From Thuidium tamariscinum (Eukaryota; Streptophyta; Bryopsida; Hypnales; Thuidiaceae): DNA of 64,000 nt. Below the pieces are notes generated by a model. That model did no database searches. It was not told the origin of the DNA and worked only from the letters and a program-made list of their open reading frames with translations. The stretch is from the NCBI GenBank assembly GCA_947034885.2, contig OX344751.2:12958001-13022000 (forward strand). The letters are read 5' to 3'. Shown here one piece after another: positions 46,674 through 59,040 of the stretch (positions within the stretch are counted from its first letter, which is position 1; the number at the start of each line of letters is the position of its first letter). Position numbers and translations under genes: made by a program.

Positions 46674-47607
46674 GTTGCAATTTTGATATTCCTATTTTAT
46701 ATCATATTAATTTATTCCAAGATTTAACTTTTCCTTTAAAAACATTATGAAGCAATTTTTTATTTATTTTTAAAGTATTGCCAAACTTTTATCTTAGATA
46801 AAGTTGTTTTTAAGTGTAGCATTCATTTCAAAAGTTGTTACCATTGGTATGAGAAGGACAAGGTTAGCACATCTTTATCAAATATGCATATTCATCTTTT
46901 CGAAAATAAGAATTGGTCAAAGTTAGTAAAAAAAATTTATCTATATTATTCTTTTCTTACAAAAATTTCATTTTTTTGGAAAAAAGATTTTCTATATATT
47001 TTGTCATCTCTATTAAGGATTTTCTCCGACAAAACTTGTCCTTCAACTACAACAATTCATTAGCCTCATTTATTGTTAAATAGAGATTGTATGATAATAC
47101 ATTGATAGATAACTCGTAGTTGTATTTTTGTATTGTATATAGACTATTTGTTTCCTTTGAAGTTTGACCAAAATAATCTCAATGAAATAGGCATTTATTA
47201 TTCACTTGTTTTGATTTGATTATAAATAACTCATTGAATTTGAATAGAACACAATTAGTTTCAATTCCCAAGGCCCTTCTTTCAATGTGCACATGTCCTT
47301 TCACAAGGTCACATTCAAAGTGTTTCCCCACCCTAAATGTTTCTACAAGCAAAACTCTTTGACCTACATGATTGTATGCCAACAAGCTTTGTATATGACT
47401 AAATATAATTTAGTATGGCGTTTTGGTCTACAATTTCTTAGAATAGGAAACATGCTTGTTTTAAATGATCCTACAAAATTAGAATCTAAATGGCTCTGTA
47501 CTTGTTTGTTTTCCAATAATTGTATTAATTCCATACTCAAAGATTTTTTAATTTTCAATTGTGCAAGGTAGTGTAACTTGCAATTTTGACTAGTCAAAGA
47601 ACAGTGC
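46674..47607. other. AT-rich intergenic DNA
   Basis: No gene or bounded repeat was recognised in this stretch. Confidence 0.55.
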
Positions 47608-47609
47608 TA

Positions 47610-47993
47610 AGGGCAAAACACTCATTCCCGTGCCTGTTCCTTGCAATGGACAGTAGATTCACCTAAATGTGTTAGTAGAGTTCCTTTAATGTGTTCGCAA
47701 TATGTAAGATTGTAATTTGTTGACACAATTGAAGGACACATAGGAAAATCTGGTTGGCTAAGTGCTGATTTTTGCAGGGTTCAGTTTTGGGGGCACCTAT
47801 AGGATAGTTTCACAAATCTAGGGAGTCAACACTTTGAAAATTTGTAGAAATTACATATTATAGCTGAATTTTTTTTTATTTTTTTTATATTCATGATTTT
47901 CACTCGCTAATACTAGAAAAATATCAGTTTTAGAAAATGCTGCCTCCAAGTATGCTGAATTCCTTATTTTGATGGTTTTGGGTGTTTCCACTG
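47610..47993 (+). mobile_element. Family C element, copy 3 (384 bp)
   Basis: It starts AGGGCAAAACACTC and ends GGGTGTTTCCACTG next to TA (47608-47609, 47994-47995). It aligns along its whole length with 8254-8639 and 29861-30240. Confidence 0.85.
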
Positions 47994-47995
47994 TA

Positions 47996-48847
47996 TTCAC
48001 ATCCAAAATATACAAAGTATAGATCAGAAACATCATTTGTTCATCAATCTCAGTGTTTGTACATTCAAATGCTTAAGTTGATTTCCTTTATTCAAAATTA
48101 GAGAATTGATCAGCCTTTCACTTAAATTTATTGCTATTGATTAAGACATTAGCCTCTAAATGCCCAAGGCCATTTTTTTTTCTTAAACAAATGAAGCAAA
48201 AGAAGGCTGTTTTTGAGTTTCTAGGAATTTGTTCTAAATTGAGCAAAAAAACAACTTCTTATAAGTTTCACCAATTATTTTGAACTATAACAATACAAAA
48301 TTAAACTAGACAATCTTGTTAGAGATTACAAAGGAAAAGAAAAGACAACAATTTTATTTATGGATTCAAAGATCATAATGTTTGATCATCAAGGTGTTAA
48401 CATTATAAAAATGTTTTGAAGTCTTTCAATCATCTCTTCACATGTTGAACCTCAAAAGTTGGTCACCAAAAAAATATGAAGTTGAAGGGCCTAACATGCA
48501 TGCATAACCTCGATCAATTTATCGCTTCTCAAATTCCAAGCAACAATTTTTTTAAACAAATTAATTTTCTAATGTGATTTTTTCTCCAAACTCTAGTGTA
48601 TTTGAGGCTCAAGTATCCAAGAGCCCTCAATCAATTACGGAAAGTCTAGATTGCAATGGACACCTTTGCACAAAATCTTGAATAGAAAAATTATAATCAA
48701 TCATTTTCAAAGCTAGACTTCAAAAAAAAATTCTGAAATTACAAACCACTACAAATAGCAACATGGTTAGGTTTTATTTAACTTCAAAGTATTGTTGACA
48801 CCAAAATTTGGTACCTCAAACATTTAGGGGTTAAGACATTTAGGGAT
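47996..48847. other. AT-rich intergenic DNA
   Basis: No gene. Two adjacent ACATTTAGGG.TTAAG copies (about 48817-48850), resembling the tip of family A, lie just left of the next family C element. Confidence 0.5.
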
Positions 48848-49042
48848 TAAGGGCAAAACACCCATTCTTGCACTTGTTTCTTGCAATGGACTATATATTC
48901 ACCCAAATGTGTCAGTAAAGTTCCCTTAATGTGTTCACTACATGTGTGATTGTAATTTGCTGATACAATTGAAGGACACAAAGGAAAATCTGGTTGGCTG
49001 AGTGCTGATTTTCACAAGGTTCAATTTTGGGGGCACCCATTA

Positions 49043-50510
49043 GAGAATTTTTGAGGTGCATAAAAGGCCCCCAAAGATTGACATGCACTCCTATTTAACC
49101 CCTAAAGCCTTGAACAATGTTTTTTGAGGTTATAAATTTTTTGGGCAACTCACTACGGATGGAGTTTTTATTTTTTTTCTTTGAAATTTTGATACAATGT
49201 CTGCCTAAGGAGTAGCTTTAAGGCCCGACAATTTTCATAACTTTTGACTTCATGGTTAAAAAGTTATGGCAGGATATGTTGTTTTCTTTACTCGACAGGT
49301 AGTCTGAGCAGCTAAAAAAACTTCTTCAAAAAAAACTTTTTTCTTAAAAGTGAAATTTCAAATTGGTTCTTTAGGTTTATACAGACATGGAAAGCTTTGA
49401 ATCAATCCATTCCGATCAATGAGTCAAAAGTTATGAAGATTTTGAGTTTGGGGTAGTTTGCGGCCAATTACAAAATCTCTACAGTACAAAAAAAGTTTGA
49501 AATTTTTCATTTAATTCAATTTTTCATATTTTTGGAAAAAAATAAAAACAAAAGGTGTAAATTGTTTATTACAACATTTTAACCATTGAGATTGAAAATT
49601 TCCAATTCCATGAATAAAATGTTCACAATTTAGTATTTTGGCTCATTTTTTACTTCTTTCTACTTACTTATTTTTTCCTATATGTTGTACAATTCCAAAT
49701 GGTTTGAAATTTTTTGAGAATGTAGCCAACTTGCATTGAAGTATGAATTCAAAGAGTAACCACCATTTTGAAATTTTTTTCACACAAATGTGACCTTGTG
49801 AAGTGCAGCTGCCCGGATTTTTGTAGGGATAGAAAAACAATTTTTGTCAATTCAAATGCTTATATTTTGCAATCTACACGGTGGAAATTTCTGAAATTTT
49901 TTCCACATGTTTACAAACCACCTTAATACAAGATCCTATGGTTACATTAGTCAAAAATGTGTTTTAAAAAAAATTTGAACTTGTACTAGAAATGGCAGTT
50001 TTGGAGCATTTTTGGTGAAAACATAGTCAAAAACCTTTAGGAGTTAATGAAGAGCAAAACTAGTAGCACAAGTACCTACTTGCTTGTTGCTATCTTGTGT
50101 GAAGTACAAGTGAGGACTACAATAGATGACAAACCAACAAGGTACTATTACCAAATATTAAATTTGGATAGTACAATATTATATTGATGTTTGTCAAAGA
50201 AAAATTCATTAGTGGAGTGGATGTACAATACTATATTATTATCTTAATGGTTGTACAATATAATGTTCATGGTTGGATAGTACTTGTGTCATCCTAATGT
50301 CCTAAACCCAAATTTTAAATGACATCTTCATCATGGTCTCAATGACCCACCTAATGGGAGCTATTGTCCCGCAAAAGTACATCAATATTTTTTCTTCTTT
50401 TCCAATAAGTAGGTATAGGGAAATAGTCTTCCTCAAGGACAATATTTAAATACAAAAGTACCCTTCCAACCACCCCTTTTAGAGGCCTTCTTTAGAGCTC
50501 AAAAATCCAC
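49043..50510. mobile_element. B-ended TIR element inside family C (1,468 bp)
   Basis: The left end GAGAATTTTTGAGG and right end CTCAAAAATCCAC are inverted repeats of family B type, each beside TA (49041-49042, 50511-50512), and family C sequence resumes on both sides. Inside, 49099-50043 is a family A element; the remaining 0.5 kb has no recognised content. Family B copies elsewhere are only 250-330 bp. Confidence 0.75.
49099..50043 (+). mobile_element. Family A element, copy 3, best preserved (945 bp)
   Basis: The ends CCCCTAAAG and CTTTAGGAG are inverted repeats, with TTAA directly outside both (49095-49098, 50044-50047). No long coding frame is present. Related copies: 16861-17787 (reverse), the window start (reverse) and about 7030-7900. 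CCC-initial ends with TTAA targets recall piggyBac, but one copy has TTAG. Confidence 0.85.
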
Positions 50511-50712
50511 TAATATATAGGATAGTTCCATAGGTCTAGGAAGCCAACACTTTGAAAATTTGTAGAAATTACATACTATGTCCAAAAAATCTCATTTTTT
50601 TTAATATTCATGATTTTCACTTGCTAATACTAGAAAAATATCATTTTTAGAAAACGCTGCCTCCAACTATGCTGAATTCCTTATTTGGACGTTTTTGGGT
50701 GTTTCCGTTGTT

Positions 50713-51503
50713 GCATTTGTAGTTTAATTGCGACCCAATCTGAAAGTCCACAATTACGCTCTTGGTGGGACTTTGTAATTATCAACAAATGGATTCATTT
50801 GACACTTGTCTGTAACCAGCTCTGATTGTGTACATTAGTCTGCTCAAACATGTTTCATCCACGAGCAAGATAATTCAATCATAATCACACGATATTGATC
50901 CATGAAGCCAACAATTACAAGACTTTTCATCCATGGACAGAGCTGGTTACGTCATGTAACCTTCTTGCCGCCTCCTGGCAGCTCGAAGGTTACCTAGTCT
51001 GTAGTCAACTCCCCCGCCGCCCTGAAAATTCAGGCGGCAATTGTGAGCGAGGACCTTGTGGCCCGTCCAATCATCCTCAAGGAAAACGGTGACTCGACCA
51101 TTCCTAGCGAGTACATATCAAGACAGGGGTACTTCCATGTGAGGAGAATCAGGGGTCCGTCGCGGGGTCAGTGGGAGGCAAAGGCTCCTTGTTTTCTTCC
51201 AGTCAGTCACATGTTTAGCAGGTTGGATGAAAAAATCTTGAATGGTGTAAGTTATGTACTGCTGAAAATTGGACAAGGCTATGGCTGTGCTCCTCTTGCC
51301 TTGGGTTGAATCCTTCAGGACAGATTTTTTCTTGAAAGCAATTTAATGCCCAATTCCACCACCACCACAAAAAAATTTAACTTCAATTTTAAAAACTTAA
51401 AATATGGGCACCTCAAGCCTACTGAAAAAAAGAGGATGAATGTGCTTTAAAATGAGAGATTGTAGTCATGATCATGCACACCGTTGCCACACAATGTTTC
51501 CAA
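50713..51503. other. GC-moderate segment with an unrecognised frame
   Basis: The part 50930-51310 is GC-richer than its flanks and includes a plus-strand frame (about 51043-51309; it begins with GTG but reads on from upstream) with SEDLVARPIILKENGDS and HVRRIRGPSRGQW. This looks like a coding fragment, but I cannot name a family; a GT follows near 51247. It may be an exon relic or a captured fragment. Confidence 0.35.
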
Positions 51504-51505
51504 TA

Positions 51506-51831
51506 AGGTAGGAGGTCCATAAACGGACCATGTAAGTGCTGGAACTGAATTTTCAGGAGGTAAAACATCTTGAAATAATTTTCAGGGAATTTTCCGTGAA
51601 AGACAAGTAGAATAGGCATTCAACCCAAGTTGTTTCATATTTTTTGGAGTTTTTTGGAATTAGTTATGAATTTCTGAAGTCAATATGGCATAGGGCTCCA
51701 AAACCGCCCACACTCTAAAATGTGCACTGTTTGTACATTCCTGTAAAGATTTTAAAACATCATGTACAAAGGATGTACATTTTGGAAGGTGGGTGGTTTT
51801 GGAGCCTGGGTGGTTTTCAAGCCTCCTACCT
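51506..51831 (+). mobile_element. Family E element, copy 3 (326 bp)
   Basis: The ends AGGTAGGAGG and CCTCCTACCT are a perfect 10-bp inverted repeat; TA lies to the left (51504-51505) and TG to the right, probably a changed TA. It aligns closely with 36499-36832. Confidence 0.88.
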
Positions 51832-51833
51832 TG

Positions 51834-53734
51834 CCACATTTCATTTGTCCAAGAAAAAAATCAATGAAAATTTGACTAATCTCATAATAGTAACTATAGA
51901 AGAGGGCTTTAAAATAGTGCGGGCATTTTCAATTGTCCACTAGAAGCCTAGGAGGCTGTGAAATGGATAACTGATCGTGAAAAAATGGCCTCTTGATTAT
52001 ATGAGAGCGTGGTAAGATTTGGTTTACTTTGCTTCAATGGATGGTTTAAGAACCACAATGGGTTCTTTCCTAACTAAGTGGATAGGTGTACTAATTTTAT
52101 TCAAAACAAGAATTGGTAGTCCAACTACATGTTAAAAAATCTGAAATATTGATTGATTCAAGCATTCATTTCAGCTTTAGAAAGGATTGCATTTAGAAAC
52201 CATCTTTGTTACTTTTTACATGTTCCAATGCTAGTTTTTGAACAAAACCAATTTTTTTTAAAACTAAGAATGTGTGGGTTTCCAAGGACTACTAATCACA
52301 AATAAGGACCTATGCCAGATTTCATTTGAAAATTCATAAGTAATTCATAAGTACTTTGAAAACAATTAAATGACTTGTGCTAGATTCCTTGTTTCTTTCT
52401 ATTTCACTGAAAAATAAGCGAAAAATATTACCATCGTAGGTTTATGAGCCACCTACCTTATGCATAGTAGCAAAAAGGGGCAATTATGGAGATTATCCAC
52501 CTTACACCTAGTACCAATGGAGATTTTTTTTTCTTGGTCCAATAGTTCTTGAATGTACAATTTTGAATATCCAATTTTTGTATGTGTTGGCTCCCACTCT
52601 ACATGACAAGTAAAAGGAGGTTCCAATGCACTTAAGAATGTGACATTTGATTATCATATACAAAAATAAGGAGAGGTCAAAGTTATTTTTGGTAGGTTTT
52701 CTACAATCATTCTTCAACTTATGTACATATTGATTTAGGAAATGTATTGAAAGTGTTGAAAGCTGATTTAGGTAGGGTCACTAGGGTGAGATTTTGAATG
52801 TGCCCTCCTTAACCATTGAAAGGACATTTCATGTCGAAGTTTGGTCAAATTTCATTACATTTTTACATTTAAAAAAACATGTCAAAATTTTGATATTTTT
52901 CACATGTAGTAATATATGTCTCAAAATTACTCTCATTCTTTCATAATTAACAACATCAAATTGAATTTTATATGATTTTTGAGAAAGAATTCTTTGTAAG
53001 AATCATAGTAATGAATTTTTTTTTTAAAATAGTCTATTTAAAAAAAAATGGAATGGACATCATGGGATAATTGATGTATTAGCCTTGAACTCATACCCAT
53101 AAACTTTCAATAGAAAAAGTTTAAAAAGTGGTGTAATTTTGAGCTTTTAAGATGCTATCTTCAAAGAGTCATGGAAATTAAAATTTTAAAATTTTCAGAA
53201 AAATTAAAATGGAAGAAAAAGGAGATTATTATTATAAATACTTTTTTGTTTAGGTTTTAAAATGTGAAAAAAACAAAAACTATGTGAAAATTTAGGTTTC
53301 TACTTTCAAAATACTTGTAGAGCTTGCATTGTAAGTCCTTTAAGGGTGTAACACACTTAGAGGCTTTCTAGAAATTCAATCAAAGGAAAGTGGATATGTT
53401 GAACATTGTTGACCTAATGTAAATGCCACTAGGGTAGGCCAAATTAGTGTAATTAAAATTGCCACATGGCTACTAGAATTTAGCAATAAGGTAGAATAAT
53501 CTATAACCACTCAGATTTGCAATCTAGTTTTTTTAGTACAATGTGTTGGTTGTTGCTTATATTTCCAAAGAAAGAATTAGGTGAATTGAATGAAATGCAA
53601 GTGGAATTATATTATTTTGATAAAAATTGGAATTAAAATGAATTTTCAAATCAAATACATGAAATTGTTAGTAGGTGGGGGTGATGACCAACTTAAAGAG
53701 GTTTAACTCTTACTAACCCACCACCCTAATCCCA
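51834..53734. other. AT-rich intergenic DNA
   Basis: No gene or bounded repeat was recognised in this 1.9-kb stretch. Confidence 0.55.
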
Positions 53735-53738
53735 TTTA

Positions 53739-54471
53739 GGGTCATTGCAAGAAACGCCGGTCCTATTCTCCGTCACAATGGGAGTCACGTCATTCTTTTC
53801 TGCTATAACTTTTGAATCTAAAGATCTAACAATATGAAATAATTATTGGACCTCTCTAACTTGATGGTTTTCACATCCCTTATTTTTCAGAATTTAAAAT
53901 ATATATATATATATTTAAAAATCATTTTTCTTAATTTGTCACAAATAGAGGTTTAGGGGTTTTTACTACGTTCGGAGTCCCCAAATTTAATGATCTAAAG
54001 CTGAAATTTTCATGGTGCATTTGCATGGTAGGAAAGCATATTCCTACCAAAGGGAATCTAAAAATACATTATTTTATGTCCTCCACATGCATGCAAACAA
54101 CACTCCCATTGCATGCAATTTCTGAACATTGATGATGGTACTAAGATAATTTTTTTGGTGAAATCTCATTACCATCAACTCTACCCAAATGGCCAATTTT
54201 TAGATTTGAGAAAAATAAATTTTTTTTTTTTTTTTACAAATTAAAATCTAAATATGTCCATTTTTATGAGTTTTGGCACTTTTCTAATTCTCCTACTTAA
54301 AGAATTTTCCAAAGCTTTTCCTTCATAGGGAACCTTCTTCTTTAAGGTATATGCATTTTGTATATTTTTCATGTTTTAAAAAAAAAAATAATAATTAAAT
54401 AGTACTCCCGAAAAAAAAAGCATCCAAATCTAGAACGCTACAAAAATGGACGCCCTTTCTTGCAATGACCC
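53739..54471. mobile_element. Family D TIR element, copy 5 (733 bp)
   Basis: The ends GGGTCATTGCAAGAAA and TTTCTTGCAATGACCC are a perfect 16-bp inverted repeat. TTTA flanks both ends (53735-53738, 54472-54475). It is the closest relative of the copy at 45938-46669, in opposite orientation. It contains an AT microsatellite near 53899-53914 and no coding frame. Confidence 0.95.
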
Positions 54472-54475
54472 TTTA

Positions 54476-55290
54476 ATGAATGCTTTAAAAGCACAAGTTG
54501 AACATTCTAAAAGCACCTTCTCCATTGGCTAAAATTACTACTTATTCTGACCAACGGTGCTAGTATGTGAGCATGGAAGTGTGAGCATGTGAGCCTTGAG
54601 TATATAAATAAGTATGTATCATGCAACCATTAGAGGTGTTTATAACCTAAACACCAATAATATAGGTACTTATAGTATATATATACTATGAACATAGAAG
54701 GTTACCATAATATAAACACTTATATTATAGGCCGGTGTATAGTCTTTTAGACTCATAGGTTCATACTTTTATGTTCACATAATAGCAAACCTCTTATTCT
54801 GACAAGTATTTATTTGCAAGTAAGACCATCTAATGAACAATTATGAAACCACATGCTTACCAACTTTAAATTGTTTCTAAATAATTGTGAACTTGAAGTT
54901 AGTCTCTTCCATTAGCACTCAATTACTTGCCTAAAGTACATTACCTACAAACTTTGTAGAAATTGATAGGGAGACTAACAAAGATAGGAGGGCCCATAGA
55001 TGATAGAATTGGGTGAATGATAGCATTGAGTTAGATGACTCTACGTTCTATTAGAAGAGGGTATGATGGCCTAAGCATCATAACTAAAAGATGATCTAGA
55101 AGGATAGTGTTTCAATGTTCTTTTAGCTATTAGATAAGAAGGCAAGTTGAAGTAAATGTAGAGAATTTTGGCTCAATAAGAAAAGTTTTTCATTCAAAAG
55201 TTCATCTTCATGAAATGTCAATAATTGATAATAGTGTCATCTACAAATCAAATATATTTAACTTACAAGCTGAAAAGAATACAATAACAT
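54476..55290. other. AT-rich intergenic DNA
   Basis: Short TATA-rich runs (about 54675-54690); no gene or bounded repeat was recognised. Confidence 0.55.
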
Positions 55291-55292
55291 TA

Positions 55293-55561
55293 GATGTTTT
55301 TTGAGGGATTAGAAGATTGTTTCAAGTCTGTTTCCAATGTTGTGAATAGTCAAAATAAAAATAAATAAACAAAATAAAAAATAAGCTTTTTAATTAAAAA
55401 AATTATTTGAAAAAATAATTAATTTTTTATTTTTAAATATTATTGTCTAACGTGGAAGTCTCTGTGCTACATCAAATCGCATATGTGGCAGAGTTCCCTA
55501 GTGTTCCACAACATTCCCACAGTTGCAAATTTGCAGTCTTCTAATTGACAAAGAAAACATC
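55293..55561 (+). mobile_element. Family B element, copy 4 (269 bp)
   Basis: The left end follows TA (55291-55292) and reads GATGTTTTTTGAGGGATT; the right end is AAAGAAAACATC before TA (55562-55563). Family landmarks AACGTGGAAGTCTC and GCAGTCTTCTAATTG are kept. Confidence 0.65.
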
Positions 55562-55617
55562 TAATGGCATGGAAACAATAAATTAATTCAATGAGACATG
55601 TTTAATGACTTTTATTA

Positions 55618-55927
55618 GAAAGGATTTGAAGGCATTGACAGACTATGAATTATTTTGAGTTCCCAAATTATAGGAATACGCCACATCAATAGTCAAACGT
55701 GGTCAAGAGACTATCTTGTTAGGAAATAGTAATTTTCTAATTATTTTAAAAAAATTCTTTTAAAAAAATTTCTTTTGAATTTTTTTAGATTAATTTTAAT
55801 TTTCTTAATAATTTTTTGAATTTTTCAAAATTCAACCATTCTAGACTAATTTATTATTTTTGAACTATACAAGGAACTAGTTAGAGAATGGCCTTAAAAT
55901 TGCCCTCCCTTGCCTTTAAATCCCTCC
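55618..55927 (-). mobile_element. Family B element, copy 5 (310 bp)
   Basis: The left end GAAAGGATTTGAAGGCA and right end TGCCTTTAAATCCCTCC are inverted repeats next to TA (55616-55617, 55928-55929). The interior is in reverse orientation to copy 4 and resembles the copy at 61220-61547. Confidence 0.75.
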
Positions 55928-55929
55928 TA

Positions 55930-57581
55930 ATGTTTCAAAGTCTTCTTGAAAAGCATGATATAACAATTTATCACACTTTGCTTCTACATTCATATTCATG
56001 ATTTAGGTGTTAAATTTTAGAAAAAGTTGATAGAGGGCTTCATATCTTAACCATTACATACTAAGAATTTATAATATTAAGTTGCAAACTTTGATTGATA
56101 ACATAGTAGAAAGTATAATCTATTAAGTAATTTTGTTATATTATATTATAATTTATCTATTAAATTATATTGTTATCTTGAATGAAGAACATTTCATATA
56201 TTATTATATGGTTTAAATAAATAAATATTATAATAAATAAAAATCCCCATATAAACTCTTCAAAAAAAATTCAAAAGTCATGAGACCAAATTTGGGTTTT
56301 TTAGTCCTTAAAGAATTGAACTACAAAATATATATATATATATTTTTTCCAAAACAAGTATTCAAATTGGACCTTATTTTTTTTCAAGGTTGTTTTCTAT
56401 AGGTCATATGGAGATTTTTTTTTGTGTAATTTTAATGAGGTTGTCTAGCAAGTTGCAATGAAAATATATAGTATTTTCACTAATTTTGGACCCTATTAAA
56501 TTTTTTTTTTTTACAATAGGATCAATGAAATTGATATCCAACTTTTTCAACAATAGTACAATACTATAGACAATTGTTTTTAGATAGAAGAAGTAGCCTT
56601 TGTTGATCCCAAATGACCTATATGGCAACCATCCTATGTCTATTTGATCATCTTTGGATACCATTTAGTGGCAATAAAGAACCATTTTCAATTTTTGATG
56701 TTTATAGATATAGATATAGATATAAATATACTTGAAGTGAGACAATTTTGACCATTTTGAACTAATCAATGATATTTTTGCCAATAGTAGGAAAATTCTT
56801 ATTCTAAGAGAGAAGTTGTACCTAGGTTAAGGTAAACTAGTCTATGATAGGCATGATGGATGGTTTTTCTTGCTTACATTTTGAAAATTAATTTTTTTTT
56901 TCATATAAAGAAAAATGCAAGAAATGTAGAGAGTAATTGAAATTTTATTTTCTTGTCAAAGTATGAACTTGTTATGGATTGTGAAAGTGTACTACCCAAT
57001 TGATCTAAAATTATCCCTAGACTATCCTAAAACCACCAAAAAGTGTACCTAGAATGGTCATCTTACCGCTTAAAGCATTCATAATATTTTTTAATGTAGC
57101 AATGACATAAAGGAATAAAAACATTAGTTCTTGCAATTAATTTACACTAAAAAGGTGGAATTTCCTAAAACAATCACTAATAACTCTATCACCATCACCT
57201 AAGGCATGAATTTGGTCACTAACCAAATTAATGAACTCCTATTGTAATTCAATTTATTGAAGAAAGTGGTTGCCTTGGTTTAATGTAAGTTTGTAATGGA
57301 TAGTTGTCTATTAAGGGTTGGTTTAACCTATCTAAATATTAGGATTTGCTAGGGATCATTTTTTGAATTCCCTTCAAAGAATACAAAAAGGTAATATTAC
57401 TTTAACTCCTAAAAGTTTACACATCCAAAAAGTAGATGTCTCTTGGTCAACCTCAATTGCAATTCTTAAAATTACTACTTTTGGAATTTGATTTAAATTG
57501 AGAAAATGAAGCTTGACAAGTTTTGTTTCTAATCCATTTTAAAATTCTTAAATTTTTTTAAAATTAAAAGGGTTATTGCAT
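55930..57581. other. AT-rich intergenic DNA
   Basis: TA-type microsatellites lie near 56329-56345 and a GATATA run near 56706-56731. No gene. Confidence 0.55.
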
Positions 57582-57583
57582 TA

Positions 57584-57845
57584 AAGGAGATTTGAGGCCT
57601 CTAGAAGACTACGAGGTTCCAAACTATAGGAATGTAGATATTGCTACGAGAAATGTAGGAATTTGATGTGGTCGAAAGTGTGCCACATCATCATTACTAT
57701 TTTTGAACTTTTATTGCATTTTAGGACCATAAAGAATATTTTAAAATTATTATTTTTTTATCATTGTCTTGATAGCAACCAACAATTTTTGAAACAGTTT
57801 TGGAAGCAAATCTGAAATGGCCCTCCAAAGGCCTCAAATCTCCCC
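57584..57845 (-). mobile_element. Family B element, copy 6 (262 bp)
   Basis: The ends AAGGAGATTTGAGGCCT and AGGCCTCAAATCTCCCC are a near-perfect inverted repeat beside TA (57582-57583, 57846-57847). It carries the CCAAACTATAGGAATG and GATGTGGTCGAAAGT landmarks. Confidence 0.85.
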
Positions 57846-57847
57846 TA

Positions 57848-59037
57848 ATGCAATTGAAAGCTTGATGTGTTAGAATGCAAATAACACTATATTGTCTGTT
57901 TTTCATTCTTTTTTTTAAAATTTTTTTTTAAAAATTTATAAAATTATATTTTTGATTGTATCTTTTATTTGTGGTAAAAATTACACATTATTATAATATA
58001 TATCACAATTGATATAACTTGATTTCCACCTTGACCTTTAAAAAATCACAATAATTTTATTATTTTTTTAAATTATTGGAATAAAAACATAAATAAAATT
58101 TCACTTTTACACTAGCAAAAAATACAAAAATTCTATTAAATCAAAAGATAAATCTAGTTTGATAGTCACATTTGAGTTCAATGTCTTTGTTGTCATTGTT
58201 TTGGATGTAATAAATAAAATAACCAATTGAAATTTTTTTATATTAATCTCCATTTCCAATTGTACATCTTGAAAAAATTTCAAATCATTTGGGTTGATTT
58301 TGCTATTTATACTTATTAATATTTAAGTTCTGCAACAAAAATGATAAAAATTATATTTTTTTACAAAATAATTGAGATTTCTCACAATCATATATAATTC
58401 TAAGTTTCAAGTAATTAGAATTTAAGATTTTTATTTGAGCACTATTTAAAAGGATAAACTTAGCTTTGACACAAAGTTTGACCATTTCACAATGGATCAA
58501 GTCCTTTAGGGATTGACATTGTAAGGCTATGGAAGACTAAAGCATGAAATGAATCTTCTTTATTGTTTATGTAAAAGCAAAGAATGCATATGATATTCTT
58601 CCTACGAGCAAATACCATAGTTGATGTCGTGGGTGCCTTTTAGGGTTAAAGAAAGAGGTATAAAGTTTTGATTAGTGTGATAAGAAACCCACAAATGGCA
58701 ATAAGCCATAAAGGTTTGAAAGAATATATTCAAGCTAGATCTTTTTATCTAAGCATTATGGAACCAACCTACACCATTTCTAAATAACCCTCCCCTTTCC
58801 ACTAAATAGAAGTAGCTTCCTTCTTTCAATTTTATTTCTATTTCTATTTAGAAAATATGAATGAATATCACCAAAGAAAGATGAACAAATGCATGTAGGT
58901 AATTGAAAAGTGATAGTTTTTGTTCAAAGATCAATGAATGCACAAATTCAATGTTTCACTCAAAACAAGTGAACTAATCTCCATCTTGGCACTGAAAGTT
59001 CCTCAAAATAAAACAAAAAAATTAGAAAAGTAGGTTA
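57848..59037. other. AT-rich intergenic DNA
   Basis: No gene or bounded repeat was recognised in this stretch. Confidence 0.55.
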
Positions 59038-59040
59038 CAG

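Larger units (their letters stand above)
48850..50710 (+). mobile_element. Family C element, copy 4, split by a 1.47-kb insertion
   Basis: The left part (48850-49040) starts AGGGCAAAACACCC; the right part (50513-50710) resumes with ATATATAGGATAGTTCCA and ends GGGTGTTTCCGTTG. Without the insert the element is about 391 bp and aligns with the intact copies. This gives a three-layer nest: C holds a B-ended element, which holds a family A element. Confidence 0.9.
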
